NCBI GenBank assembly: GCA_944389685.1
Contig: CALXNF010000010.1
Span: 1 to 34,085, forward strand
Reading direction: 5' to 3'
DNA from: an uncultured Alphaproteobacteria bacterium
GTDB taxonomy: Bacteria > Pseudomonadota > Alphaproteobacteria > Rs-D84
Length of the DNA stretch: 34,085 nucleotides
Part shown: in pieces, positions 15,222-23,134 of the stretch
Layout: every line of letters begins with the position of its first letter
How positions within the stretch are numbered: position 1 is the stretch's first letter
Translations under genes and position numbers: made by a program
The notes under the pieces: model-generated
What the model was told of the DNA's origin: nothing
The model's database searches: none
What the model saw: the letters and a program-made list of their open reading frames with translations, nothing else

Positions 15222-15263
15222 TTTATCCCCCTAAAAAAAAACACACGTTTTTGTTTTTGATAT

Positions 15264-16574
15264 TTACTTCACATCAGCTTGTTGAAAAAGCTCTTCTGGT
15301 TTTACTGCTTTTTCCTTGGTTTTGACGTGGCTTAACATAGCGTCCAAAGCTTTGCGCTCAAATATCATTCCACGTAACATTGCCAAAGCGTTTTGATTCT
15401 TGTTATAGAATTCAAATACTTGCTTTGGGTCTGGATAGCGTGCAGCTTCTGCCCATACTGCCTGTTGCAAGTCATCACGTGTGACTTCAACTTTGTTTTG
15501 GGTCCCCCACTCTGCCAAGATTAAGCCCAATTTAACACGGCGTTCTGCCTCTTTGCGCTCTTTCTTTTCGTCCCATTTATGTTCGGTACCGCAATTACCG
15601 TCGCAGTGTGCATGATTCCTATCATGTTCTTGTTTGGCCATATTCAATTCTTGTTCAACCAAAGTATCTGGTAAATCCAATTTCACTTTGTCTGCTAAGA
15701 TATCAAGCAATTCATTGCGCATTTCGCGCTTTGAAGCTTCTTCGTATTGTTCATTTAAAATGTTGCGGATGTGTTCACGTAATTTTTCAACAGATTCATG
15801 ACCGACTGATTTTGTTAATTCATCGTTTAATTCTGGTAATTTGTGTTTGCGAACTTCATGAACTTTTACCGCAAAACGTGCGTCTTTACCGGCCAAATCT
15901 TTTGCGTGATATTCTGCTGGGAATTTTACGTTTACGTCAAATTCGTCGCCCGCTTTGTGCCCGATAATTTGATCTTCAAAACCTGGGATAAATGCGCCAG
16001 AACCTAATATCAAATGATGTTTTTTTGCGGCACCGCCTTCAAATGCTTCGTCTCCAATAAAACCGTTGAAGTCGATAACGGCTGTGTCGCCATTTGAAGC
16101 TTTGTAATCATCAGCTTGCTTTTCAGCAATGCTGCGAGATTTACGTATGTTTTCCAAAGATTTTTCGACTTCGGATTCATCTAATTTTGCGGTTTTCTTT
16201 ATCACTGTAAATTTATCTAAATCAATCTCTGGTAATGTCGGCAATATATCAAAGTCCAATGTGTATTCAACATCTTTGCCAATTTCCCAACCCGCTAAAT
16301 CTACTTTAGGTGTGCCGGCTAAGCGAAGTTTCTTTTCGGCAACATAATCGTTTAAGTCTTTGTTCATCAGTTTATCAACCGCTTCTGACATTGCAGATGC
16401 GTTATATTTCTGACGCAAAATAGATAATGGAATATGACCTGGACGAAACCCCGGCATTTTTGCTTTTTTGCCGTATTCCGTCAGAATTTCGTCTGCGGCT
16501 GCTTGTAAATCAGCAGCAGAAATCTGACCGTTCACTGTGTAGTGCAAGTCTTTGATTTTTTCTTTTTTGAACAT
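15264..16574 (-). CDS. tig: Trigger factor (ribosome-associated chaperone and peptidyl-prolyl isomerase)
   Basis: This 436-residue protein has the standard three-part layout. The N-terminal ribosome-binding domain carries the signature MPGFRPGHIP (corresponding to GFRxGxxP). An FKBP-type isomerase domain lies around residues 155-240 (GDTAVIDFNGFIGDEAFEGG, GFEDQIIGHKAGDEF). The C-terminal helical chaperone domain completes it. It binds at the polypeptide exit of the ribosome by L23 and shields nascent chains. Unusual is a His/Cys-rich insertion around residues 315-332 (HDRNHAHCDGNCGTEHKW, four His and two Cys) inside the chaperone domain, suggestive of a metal site. The ribosome site GAGGAAG precedes the ATG and a good promoter lies upstream. 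The usual clpP-clpX-lon genes do not follow. Confidence 0.95.
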   Translation of the reverse strand: MFKKEKIKDLHYTVNGQISAADLQAAADEILTEYGKKAKMPGFRPGHIPLSILRQKYNASAMSEAVDKLMNKDLNDYVAEKKLRLAGTPKVDLAGWEIGKDVEYTLDFDILPTLPEIDLDKFTVIKKTAKLDESEVEKSLENIRKSRSIAEKQADDYKASNGDTAVIDFNGFIGDEAFEGGAAKKHHLILGSGAFIPGFEDQIIGHKAGDEFDVNVKFPAEYHAKDLAGKDARFAVKVHEVRKHKLPELNDELTKSVGHESVEKLREHIRNILNEQYEEASKREMRNELLDILADKVKLDLPDTLVEQELNMAKQEHDRNHAHCDGNCGTEHKWDEKKERKEAERRVKLGLILAEWGTQNKVEVTRDDLQQAVWAEAARYPDPKQVFEFYNKNQNALAMLRGMIFERKALDAMLSHVKTKEKAVKPEELFQQADVK

Positions 16575-16609
16575 TTGTACTTCCTCTAAAAATAATGAAT
16601 TGCTGAGTG

Positions 16610-16637
16610 ATTATACACAGTTTTTTTATAAACGCAA
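16610..16637 (-). promoter_or_regulatory. tig promoter
   Basis: On the minus strand, TTGCGT (16632-16637), 16 bases and TATAAT (16610-16615). The transcript would start near 16603, about 28 bases before the tig ATG. Confidence 0.6.
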
Positions 16638-16664
16638 TACAAAGTTAACCGTTTGTTTCAAAAT

Positions 16665-16696
16665 AAAAAAATCCGCCAGTAAATGGCGGATTTTTT
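16665..16696 (-). terminator. Terminator of the rplM-rpsI operon
   Basis: ATCCGCCA (16671-16678) pairs with TGGCGGAT (16684-16691) around loop GTAAA, extended by A/T pairs. The A-run at 16665-16670 reads as the T-run for the minus-strand transcript. Confidence 0.9.
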
Positions 16697-16707
16697 CCAT
16701 AAACGTA

Positions 16708-17199
16708 TTAACGTTTGCTGAACTGTGTAGAACGACGTGCCTTGTGGCGACCGAAGTGCTTACGTTCAACAACACGGCTATCGCGTGTCAAGAAGCCAGC
16801 AGACTTTAACGTCTTGCGTAAATCTGGTTCTGCTTTTTCTAACGCTTTGGAAATTCCGTGCTTTACAGCACCAGCTTGACCAGATAAACCACCGCCCATA
16901 ACAATAGCGTGTACGTCATAAGCTGTTTCACGCTTTGTTATGCCAAAAGGCTGCGCGATAATCATCTGCAAAACAGGACGGCGGAAATATTCTGTCATCG
17001 GAATACCGTTTACGATGATTTGACCTTTACCAGCAATCAAGTATACACGTGCAACAGAATCTTTACGCTTACCCGTAGCATATGTCGCATTTGACAACTT
17101 TACTTCTACATCTGCTTTTTTAGCAGTCGTTTTTGCAGGGGCTGCCTTTTTAGTTGTTTTGGCTGCTGTCTTTTTCACAGTTTTCTTTTCTTCTGTCAT
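16708..17199 (-). CDS. rpsI: 30S ribosomal protein S9
   Basis: The S9 core is clear: YATGKRKDSVARVYLIAGKG near residue 40, then the YFRRPVLQ and GGGLSGQAGAVKHGI blocks, and the basic C-terminal tail ending ARRSTQFSKR, whose last residues reach the P-site tRNA. The total of 163 residues is longer than the 130 of E. coli because of an N-terminal extension of about 33 residues rich in Lys, Ala and Thr (TVKKTAAKTTKKAAPAKTT), a kind of extension seen in some other Alphaproteobacteria. The start codon overlaps the rplM stop (TAATG), so the two are translationally coupled. Confidence 0.96.
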   Translation of the reverse strand: MTEEKKTVKKTAAKTTKKAAPAKTTAKKADVEVKLSNATYATGKRKDSVARVYLIAGKGQIIVNGIPMTEYFRRPVLQMIIAQPFGITKRETAYDVHAIVMGGGLSGQAGAVKHGISKALEKAEPDLRKTLKSAGFLTRDSRVVERKHFGRHKARRSTQFSKR

Positions 17200-17672
17200 T
17201 ATTCGCCCCTTTTATTTTTACGATTCAATTCGGCAAAATTGATAACAATTGGTTTTTGTGCTTCGTGTTTGTGTTCTGCACCTGCATATACGTGTAATTT
17301 CGTCAAACGTTTGTTTGCCAAAGCAACCGCAGTGCGACGCCCCATCATACGTTTTACAGCGTTAAAAACCAATTTTTCCGGTTTTTCCTTGCGCATTTGA
17401 CCCAATGTGCGTTCTTTCGTGCTGCCGGTCCATAAAGAATGCCAAAAGAATTTCGTCTTATCAGCTTTCTTGCCAGACAAAGCAACTTTGTCTGCGTTAA
17501 TGATGATAACATGATCACCGCAATCCATGTTTGGTGTCCATGTCGGCTTGTTTTTTCCACGCAGAATGTTCGCAGTATATGCTGCTAAACGTCCCAGCGT
17601 GCAATCGGTTGCGTCAATCAGATACCATTTAGCATCTAACTCGCATTTTTTTAACGATTTTGTCGCTGCCAT
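17199..17672 (-). CDS. rplM: 50S ribosomal protein L13
   Basis: This 157-residue protein has the L13 blocks WYLIDATDCTLGRLA, ANILRGKNKPTWTPNMDCGDHVIIINADK, a GK-rich segment and AVKRMMG. L13 is an early-assembling large-subunit protein that contacts 23S rRNA. In most bacteria rplM and rpsI form a two-gene operon, as here. Its ATG has an AAAGG ribosome site at about 17683-17688. Its promoter is at 17705-17733 with a very short leader. E. coli L13 represses its own operon; I see no obvious long leader structure here for that. Confidence 0.96.
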   Translation of the reverse strand: MAATKSLKKCELDAKWYLIDATDCTLGRLAAYTANILRGKNKPTWTPNMDCGDHVIIINADKVALSGKKADKTKFFWHSLWTGSTKERTLGQMRKEKPEKLVFNAVKRMMGRRTAVALANKRLTKLHVYAGAEHKHEAQKPIVINFAELNRKNKRGE

Positions 17673-17704
17673 ATTTTCTACCTTTTATTAAATTTAGCGG
17701 AACA

Positions 17705-17733
17705 ATTATGCTCCGCCGTACCAGAAAAGTCAA
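17705..17733 (-). promoter_or_regulatory. rplM-rpsI promoter
   Basis: On the minus strand, TTGACT (17728-17733), a 17-base spacer and CATAAT (17705-17710), giving a start near 17698. GCGGA (17697-17701) and TCCGC (17712-17716) flank the -10 region as an inverted repeat that could act as an operator or be chance. Confidence 0.6.
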
Positions 17734-17770
17734 GAAAAATCGATATGGTATTATTGTACCGTATAAAGCT

Positions 17771-19423
17771 CTACATCTCTTCTGGGATTTTTAACCCCAT
17801 TAAATCAATTGCAGATGCTAATGTGTCTCGTGCGATACGTACAACAGTTAAACGTTGTGCACGTGTTTCTTCATCAATATCATCGCGTAAAATTGGGCAA
17901 TTATGATAGAATGTGTTTATTAATTGACATAAATCATAAGCATAATTTGCGATCAGATCAGTTGCCCTGTTATCAAAAGCACTTTGGATAGTGCGCTCAA
18001 AATCAAGCGTTTCAATTAATAGATTTCGTTCGTCTTCTGATAATGTCATAAGAGTTGCTTGTTGGGCTGCCCCTGCTCTTTTCAGAACGCTGTTTAAACG
18101 CACTGCTGTGTACAATATATATGGACCAGTTCTGCCTTCGAAACTTGTGATTTGATTTGGATCAAATACATAATCTGAACGGACGTCGTGTATCAAGTCA
18201 TTAAATTTTACTGCCGCTAATGCAACCGCAGAAATTGTGTCGTCGTCTAATTCTTTGCCAGATTCTTTTACGCGTGTACGCACAGCGTCGTTTACCATGT
18301 CTATAATGTCAAGTAATTCTGCAACGCCGCCATCACGAGTCTTAAAAGGTTTACCATCCGCGCCAGTTAAGGCGCCAAATCCGGTATGGAATAATTCTGC
18401 AGTGGTTAAACCCGCCATTTTTGCTACACGGAAAACTTGTTGGAAGTGCAGATTTTGGCGAGAATCCGTAAAATAACCTATTACATCTGGGGAATCTGTT
18501 TTTGTGCGATAATATATTGCAGACAAATCTGCCGCCGCATATGTCTGTGTGTCGGAACTGGTCCTGAACATTAATGGCGGCATAGGCGCTGTGTCTTCGT
18601 CTGTTTTGACGTTTACAATCATAGCTCCGTCAGATTCAACCAATAAATGCTTTTCTTCCAATATTTTTTGTGTTTCGGAAACATATGGTGCCACACCACG
18701 TTCACCCATTGTTGCATCAAACGGTAAAAGGTTTAGCTTTTTTAGAACTTCGTCCATCTGAGCCAATGAAATCTTCATAAAATCGTCATAAATCTTACGA
18801 TACTCTGGGTTGCCAGCCTGTAATTCGGCGGTAATTTCCTTTGCACGTGCCATCCAAGTGTCGTCTTCTTTTGCACGCGCAGTAGATGCAGGGTAAATTT
18901 TATTTAATTCTTCGGCATTTTTGGGCATGCCATATTCTAAAATCCAAGCTATTATCAATCCCATTGGGCGCCCCCAGTCACCAATATGATTATAGCTTTT
19001 CGTTGTATGACCTAAAAATTTTGCAATACGGTTAAATGTGTCGCCAACAATTGAAGTGCGCAAATGCCCAATATGTAAAGCTTTACCAACGTTATATCCG
19101 CCATAATCAAGATCTATTTTTTGTTTCTTTTCAGTCTTTTCGTTTCGGGGTTCGTTTGCGGCATTCCAAATAAATTCGTCTCGCAATTTTATGTTTATGA
19201 ACCCTGGACCAGCAACAGACGCGTCCGCAACAAAATCTAATTCTTTTAATTTTGGTAGAATTTCACCGGCTAGTTCACGGGGATTTTTGCCGGCACTTTT
19301 CGCCATTACCATCGCGGCGTTTGTTGAAACGTCCCCAAATGCCCTATTCCTAGGTGTTTCTAAATTAGCCGAGAAACCAAGCTTTTCATTTATAGCATTA
19401 GATACATATTTATACAAATTCAT
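17771..19423 (-). CDS. argS: Arginyl-tRNA synthetase
   Basis: This is a class I aminoacyl-tRNA synthetase of 550 residues charging tRNA-Arg. The N-terminal Add-1 domain (about 1-100) is followed by the catalytic core, with DYGGYNVGKALHIGHLR, where HIGH is at 117-120; the preceding GGxNVxKxLH text is specific to ArgRS. DWGRPMGLI and the tRNA-binding helical domain follow, with the ArgRS-type FEGRTGPYILYTAVRLNSVL block (FxGxTGPYLQY in relatives). A canonical KMSKS is absent, as is usual for ArgRS. The C-terminal end IDLMGLKIPEEM is typical (LG...PERM). It is 22 bases downstream of the sensor kinase gene on the same strand and might be read by that transcript. Confidence 0.96.
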   Translation of the reverse strand: MNLYKYVSNAINEKLGFSANLETPRNRAFGDVSTNAAMVMAKSAGKNPRELAGEILPKLKELDFVADASVAGPGFINIKLRDEFIWNAANEPRNEKTEKKQKIDLDYGGYNVGKALHIGHLRTSIVGDTFNRIAKFLGHTTKSYNHIGDWGRPMGLIIAWILEYGMPKNAEELNKIYPASTARAKEDDTWMARAKEITAELQAGNPEYRKIYDDFMKISLAQMDEVLKKLNLLPFDATMGERGVAPYVSETQKILEEKHLLVESDGAMIVNVKTDEDTAPMPPLMFRTSSDTQTYAAADLSAIYYRTKTDSPDVIGYFTDSRQNLHFQQVFRVAKMAGLTTAELFHTGFGALTGADGKPFKTRDGGVAELLDIIDMVNDAVRTRVKESGKELDDDTISAVALAAVKFNDLIHDVRSDYVFDPNQITSFEGRTGPYILYTAVRLNSVLKRAGAAQQATLMTLSEDERNLLIETLDFERTIQSAFDNRATDLIANYAYDLCQLINTFYHNCPILRDDIDEETRAQRLTVVRIARDTLASAIDLMGLKIPEEM

Positions 19424-19445
19424 CTTTTAATACCTGATAATGTTT

Positions 19446-20726
19446 TTAGATGGGTAAAACAACCCTAACCCTTAGCCCGCCCAAGTCACTGTTTTCCAAG
19501 AATAACTGACCGCCATGGTTTTCAATTGCTGTTTGGGCGATAGACAAACCAAGTCCTGTTCCACCGGTCTTTTCACTGCGTGATTCATCAAGACGTACAA
19601 ACGGACGTAATGCGTCTTTCTTTTTGTCGTCAGGAATACCTGGTCCGTCATCTTCAATGATGACTTCAACCTGTTCATCAGAGTCTTTTTCCGTTATGCG
19701 AATTTTCTTTTTTGAATAGCGTGCGGCATTTTCAATGATATTGCTGAAAGCACGGGCCAAGGCCATTGGCCGAGCGTAAAACTGTGCGGGTTCTTCAGGA
19801 AATTCTGTTTCGATTTTCTTATCTGGTGCCGCATCACGCGCTATACGTAATAACATTGCAGGCAGTTCTGTCGTTTGTTCTATTTCGGGCATTTCACCGC
19901 GGGCAAACGCCAGATATCCATTGACCATTTCCGTCATACGGTCAATATCTTGCAATAAATTGTCTTTTGATGCTTCGCCTGTTTCAACAGCTAAACGCAT
20001 ACGAGTTAAAGGTGCTTTTAAATCATGGCTTACTGCGTTTAACATATCTGTTCTTGTGCGATTATAACGGTTTAGACGTTCTTTCATCGTTATCATGGCT
20101 GTTGCCGCTTCACGAATTTCTTTTGAACCGGTTGGTTGGAAACCCGGGGCATCAAGTCCACGACCAAAGCGCGTTGCTGCCTTTGAAATTCGGCGTATGC
20201 TGCGTGTATGCATTATAATGAACGGAGCAATCAATATTGATACAATTAATATTGAACCTATCAACCAGATTATAAATACTTCAGTACTTGTTGAGTAAAT
20301 TCTATATAACGAGGTTCCAAATGTAGTGATTTTCCCGTCGTTAGTCGGTACGTCTATGAATACTAAACGCTTTCCCTTATCGATATATATTTGAGCTGGT
20401 CGTTTTAACCTATTTGATAACTCACTGGCTAGTAATCCCGCTTCGCGTGACTCGTTATCGTTTTTGCTTGGTCGATTTAATTTCGGGTTAATGGAAACGT
20501 TTATTCCCATATCCCGTGCCATAGTGGTTGCGGTACTTATGTCCCCGTTATCTATAAAGTTCATCATTGTGACGACTTCAACGGCAAGACTTCTGGCCAG
20601 CGTTGCATGAACGCGGGTCCAATGGTTCCCAAAAAACACGTTGGCAATGATAACCTCTGCTATTATTAAAGGTATTAATATCATTAAAATTGTGCGCCAT
20701 AAAAAGCTTCGTGGTATCAATCTCAT
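19446..20726 (-). CDS. Sensor histidine kinase, EnvZ-like
   Basis: This 426-residue inner-membrane kinase has two membrane segments (about 13-33 and 149-172) enclosing a periplasmic sensor domain of about 115 residues. A HAMP linker follows (RSIRRISKAATRFGRG), then the HisKA domain with the phosphorylated H234 in AVSHDLKAPLTRMRL and the ATP-binding domain with N box NIIENAARYS, G1 DDGPGIP and G2 GGTGLGLSIA. The arrangement, H-box wording and order with an OmpR-type regulator fit the EnvZ subfamily. It would phosphorylate the regulator encoded just upstream, whose gene overlaps by ATGA (20723-20726). The signal sensed cannot be told from sequence; osmotic or envelope stress is the usual theme. 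Confidence 0.9.
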   Translation of the reverse strand: MRLIPRSFLWRTILMILIPLIIAEVIIANVFFGNHWTRVHATLARSLAVEVVTMMNFIDNGDISTATTMARDMGINVSINPKLNRPSKNDNESREAGLLASELSNRLKRPAQIYIDKGKRLVFIDVPTNDGKITTFGTSLYRIYSTSTEVFIIWLIGSILIVSILIAPFIIMHTRSIRRISKAATRFGRGLDAPGFQPTGSKEIREAATAMITMKERLNRYNRTRTDMLNAVSHDLKAPLTRMRLAVETGEASKDNLLQDIDRMTEMVNGYLAFARGEMPEIEQTTELPAMLLRIARDAAPDKKIETEFPEEPAQFYARPMALARAFSNIIENAARYSKKKIRITEKDSDEQVEVIIEDDGPGIPDDKKKDALRPFVRLDESRSEKTGGTGLGLSIAQTAIENHGGQLFLENSDLGGLRVRVVLPI

Positions 20727-21391
20727 TTTTCTTCACCGTTACTTTTTTCGTCGGTACGGACGTTTATTAATTTATAACCGCGACCGCGTATCGTAATAAT
20801 ATCTATACCAGATAATACACCATTTAATTTATTGCGCAAGCGTTTTGCTACCATAGGTGACGCAGGTGCTATATTACCGACTGGCATAGTAAGTTGGCGT
20901 AATAATTTTTTTTCTTCACCAGATAACGGTAAAATTCGTGGCGTTGTTTCCGGTTTTTGTGGACTGGTAACAAAAAACTCTTCATCCGTAAATATAAGAC
21001 CTTTGGGTAAAGGAATTTCGTGATTAGTATTAACTTTTATTATATTGTTTAAACGTAAAATAAGCTCTTTTAGTTGAAATGGTTTGGCAAGATAATCATT
21101 TGCACCACCTGACAGACCATCTATGGCGTTTTCTGACCCGCTCATTGCGGTAAGCATTATTACAGGGGTGTCTTTCCCGTTGGTACGCAAATTTTTTAAA
21201 AAAGTTAAACCGTCTATGCCTTCCATCATGCGGTCTAGAATAATCGCATCAACTTGAATACGTTTTAATATTTCAGCTCCATGTTCTGCACTTTTTGCGG
21301 TTATAACGTTGAATTCATTGTCGCGCAATCCTCTCGCTAAAGTTTTCCGCAACATGTCATCGTCATCAATAATTAAAACCGTTTTATTCAT
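20723..21391 (-). CDS. OmpR-family response regulator
   Basis: This 222-residue regulator has a receiver domain (about 1-120) with the acidic cluster IIDDDD (7-12), phosphoacceptor D53 (ILDRMM), T81 and K103 (LAKPF). The C-terminal winged helix (about 140-213) has LSGEEKKLLRQL and ends with TIRGRGYKLI, the wing motif of the OmpR/PhoB class. The effector helix region is a little shorter and less basic than in E. coli OmpR. It overlaps the kinase gene by four bases. It lies 30 bases after the exported-protein gene at 21422-22345 without a visible terminator, so all three may form one operon. Confidence 0.9.
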   Translation of the reverse strand: MNKTVLIIDDDDMLRKTLARGLRDNEFNVITAKSAEHGAEILKRIQVDAIILDRMMEGIDGLTFLKNLRTNGKDTPVIMLTAMSGSENAIDGLSGGANDYLAKPFQLKELILRLNNIIKVNTNHEIPLPKGLIFTDEEFFVTSPQKPETTPRILPLSGEEKKLLRQLTMPVGNIAPASPMVAKRLRNKLNGVLSGIDIITIRGRGYKLINVRTDEKSNGEEK

Positions 21392-21421
21392 TTAATCGCG
21401 AGCAAAGATAGTTTGAAAAAG

Positions 21422-22345
21422 TTATTTTTTCAAAGGTTCAACTGCATATTCCCCTGGTTGAATAGTTAACATGGAATTTGTCCCGGTAATGCCTTCGTCT
21501 TCCGTAACAGCCGCCCTGAATTGCATACCTCCTGTTGTGAATTCTGTCTTAAACAATGCGTATCCTGTTCCCCCACCTGTTGTTGGCCCCTGCATACCAA
21601 GAGAATAATATCCGCCAATTATACCATAATCTAAATCTATATAATCAATGTTTACTAATAAAGAAACATTGCTTAACCCGTCACTTGTCATGTTGCAGGC
21701 AAATTCCCTGTTAGATAACGTTGCCTGGGAATTAAGCGGAATAATTATATCCATAATTGTTGGTTCACACGTACGAGAAATACCGTTAACTAAAAATTCA
21801 TAAGTCATTCCAACGGTTGCTTTTGATAAACCAGTTGAAAGAGTAACTTGTGATATTGTTGCTTTTGGAATTTTTACCAGTGCATTTGCGATGCCGCTGC
21901 GTACTGGGAAAGATATACCAGATTGTAAGCAATCACGTGAAAATGGATCCGCTTCACAAATATAAAGCCGAGAATGTTTATTCATCATAAACATATTTGC
22001 GAGGCTATTGAATAAAAATGTTCTTGTAATTCTGTCATTTAGACGAGTGCAACCGAAATTTCTACAAATTACCATTGGCCTTTCACCGAAAGATACCCCT
22101 GGGTGCATCATAGATTCTATTTGTCTTGCCTCTTCGATATTTAAATCATAGTCCAGACTGTCTGCTCTATTCATAAATTCCGTTTCTGGGATGAAATTTG
22201 GGTCGTCTGGGTACGCGTAATATGATTGGACAGGTGTTTCTGTGTATATTGTCTGAAAGTCATTATACACAATGTTTTCTGTCGCAGCGTTTGCATTAAA
22301 TGCGACCAACCCCGCAAAAATAGTCATTAAAATAAATCTAGCCAT
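21422..22345 (-). CDS. Exported protein, unknown function, upstream of a two-component pair
   Basis: This is a 307-residue protein with a signal peptide (1-20, ending NANA). The mature part starts with a Tyr/Asp/Thr-rich stretch and the motif DDPNFIPETEFMNRA (47-61), also found just after the signal peptide of the unrelated exported protein at 2026-3774. The rest is rich in beta-type sequence with five cysteines after the motif (ICRNFGC, YICEADPFSRDC, TCEP, ACNM). It ends in a Gly/Thr-rich part (GPTTGGGTGYALF). It has its own promoter at 22372-22401 and is followed by the OmpR/EnvZ-like genes, so it may be the sensed or controlled envelope component. Family not recognised. Confidence 0.72.
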   Translation of the reverse strand: MARFILMTIFAGLVAFNANAATENIVYNDFQTIYTETPVQSYYAYPDDPNFIPETEFMNRADSLDYDLNIEEARQIESMMHPGVSFGERPMVICRNFGCTRLNDRITRTFLFNSLANMFMMNKHSRLYICEADPFSRDCLQSGISFPVRSGIANALVKIPKATISQVTLSTGLSKATVGMTYEFLVNGISRTCEPTIMDIIIPLNSQATLSNREFACNMTSDGLSNVSLLVNIDYIDLDYGIIGGYYSLGMQGPTTGGGTGYALFKTEFTTGGMQFRAAVTEDEGITGTNSMLTIQPGEYAVEPLKK

Positions 22346-22371
22346 ATCAAAGCCTTTTTTCTCTCTGATAA

Positions 22372-22401
22372 ATTCTAGAACATTAGCGCCCTATGTGTCA
22401 A
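22372..22401 (-). promoter_or_regulatory. Promoter of the exported protein-two-component operon
   Basis: On the minus strand, a perfect TTGACA (22396-22401), 18 bases and TAGAAT (22372-22377), with the start near 22365. It is back to back with the plus-strand promoter at 22416-22445. Confidence 0.6.
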
Positions 22402-22415
22402 AGCAAAAATTTATG

Positions 22416-22445
22416 TTGAAAATTGTTTTAAGTTTGGTCTATAAG
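22416..22445 (+). promoter_or_regulatory. Promoter of the hydrolase-ruvB-tol operon
   Basis: TTGAAA (22416-22421), 18 bases and TATAAG (22440-22445). The transcript would start about 23 bases before the ATG at 22475, with an AAAGGTGAAG ribosome site in between. This is the only promoter I see for the seven-gene operon. Confidence 0.5.
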
Positions 22446-22474
22446 TAATATAGAAAATAAAAGGTGAAGTAAAT

Positions 22475-23134
22475 ATGGTAGATATTATGATTGCCGGTGA
22501 GGCGGGAAATTTGCATGCAGTTTATCATAAATCAGATACGCCTTCCGCACCATTAGCAGTAGTCTTATCTGGGAATCCCCGTCAAAAATATCATATGAAT
22601 GACCGTGTTTCGTATGCAATGTTTCGTGCTTTTATGGACATTGGTTTTTCGGTTGTGCGTTTTAATTATCGGGGAGTAAATTATTCTGAGGGTTCAATTG
22701 GTACGACAACAGAAAATATGCTTGATATCGCAACCGTGATAGATTGGATTCAAAACAGAAATGAAGATAGCGATAAAATATGGTTGGCGGGTAATCAGTT
22801 GGGGACTTGGTATGTTCTGCAAGCTATGATGCGCAGGCCTGAGGTATCTGGTTTCGCATTGGTATCACCTGACCCATCTGTGTCCGATTTTGCGTTTTTA
22901 TCACCTCGTCCAAATCGCGGTTTGTTATTACAGGGGGCGAACGAGTCAGATGAAGCTAAGGGTTTTGCCACGCATTTAACTCAGATATTAAAAAAGCAAG
23001 CCCAAATAGATTTAGAAACAATTCGTGTTAAAAATTCTGATGAACATTATTCTCAACCGGCCGATTTGCGTCAAATGTATAATGACCTTAAGGCATACGT
23101 TGGACGTGAAAACGCAGATAATAAGTTATTGTGA
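22475..23134 (+). CDS. Alpha/beta hydrolase-fold protein lacking the catalytic serine
   Basis: This 219-residue protein follows a small alpha/beta hydrolase family common in Proteobacteria. The recognisable order is an N-terminal strand, a loop before MNDRV, FRAFMDIGFSVVRFNYRGVNYSEGS, the helix DIATVIDWIQNRN, and then the strand and elbow IWLAGNQLGTW. In active relatives the loop reads HPHPxxGGxMxNKV and the elbow GxSxG (typically AGFSFGAW). Here the elbow is G106-N-Q108-L-G110, with Gln where the nucleophilic Ser should be, and the HPHP-GG loop is also lost. The region of the catalytic His reads SDEHYSQ. The fold is kept but the usual hydrolase chemistry is unlikely, so it may be a binding or scaffold protein. 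It starts the operon, and its stop overlaps the ruvB start. Confidence 0.8.
   Translation: MVDIMIAGEAGNLHAVYHKSDTPSAPLAVVLSGNPRQKYHMNDRVSYAMFRAFMDIGFSVVRFNYRGVNYSEGSIGTTTENMLDIATVIDWIQNRNEDSDKIWLAGNQLGTWYVLQAMMRRPEVSGFALVSPDPSVSDFAFLSPRPNRGLLLQGANESDEAKGFATHLTQILKKQAQIDLETIRVKNSDEHYSQPADLRQMYNDLKAYVGRENADNKLL

Noticed and set aside
17697..17716. GCGGA/TCCGC inverted repeat before rplM as an RNA leader regulator
   Set aside because: Most of it lies upstream of the predicted transcript start, so it cannot form in the mRNA. It is kept only as a possible operator within the promoter entry.
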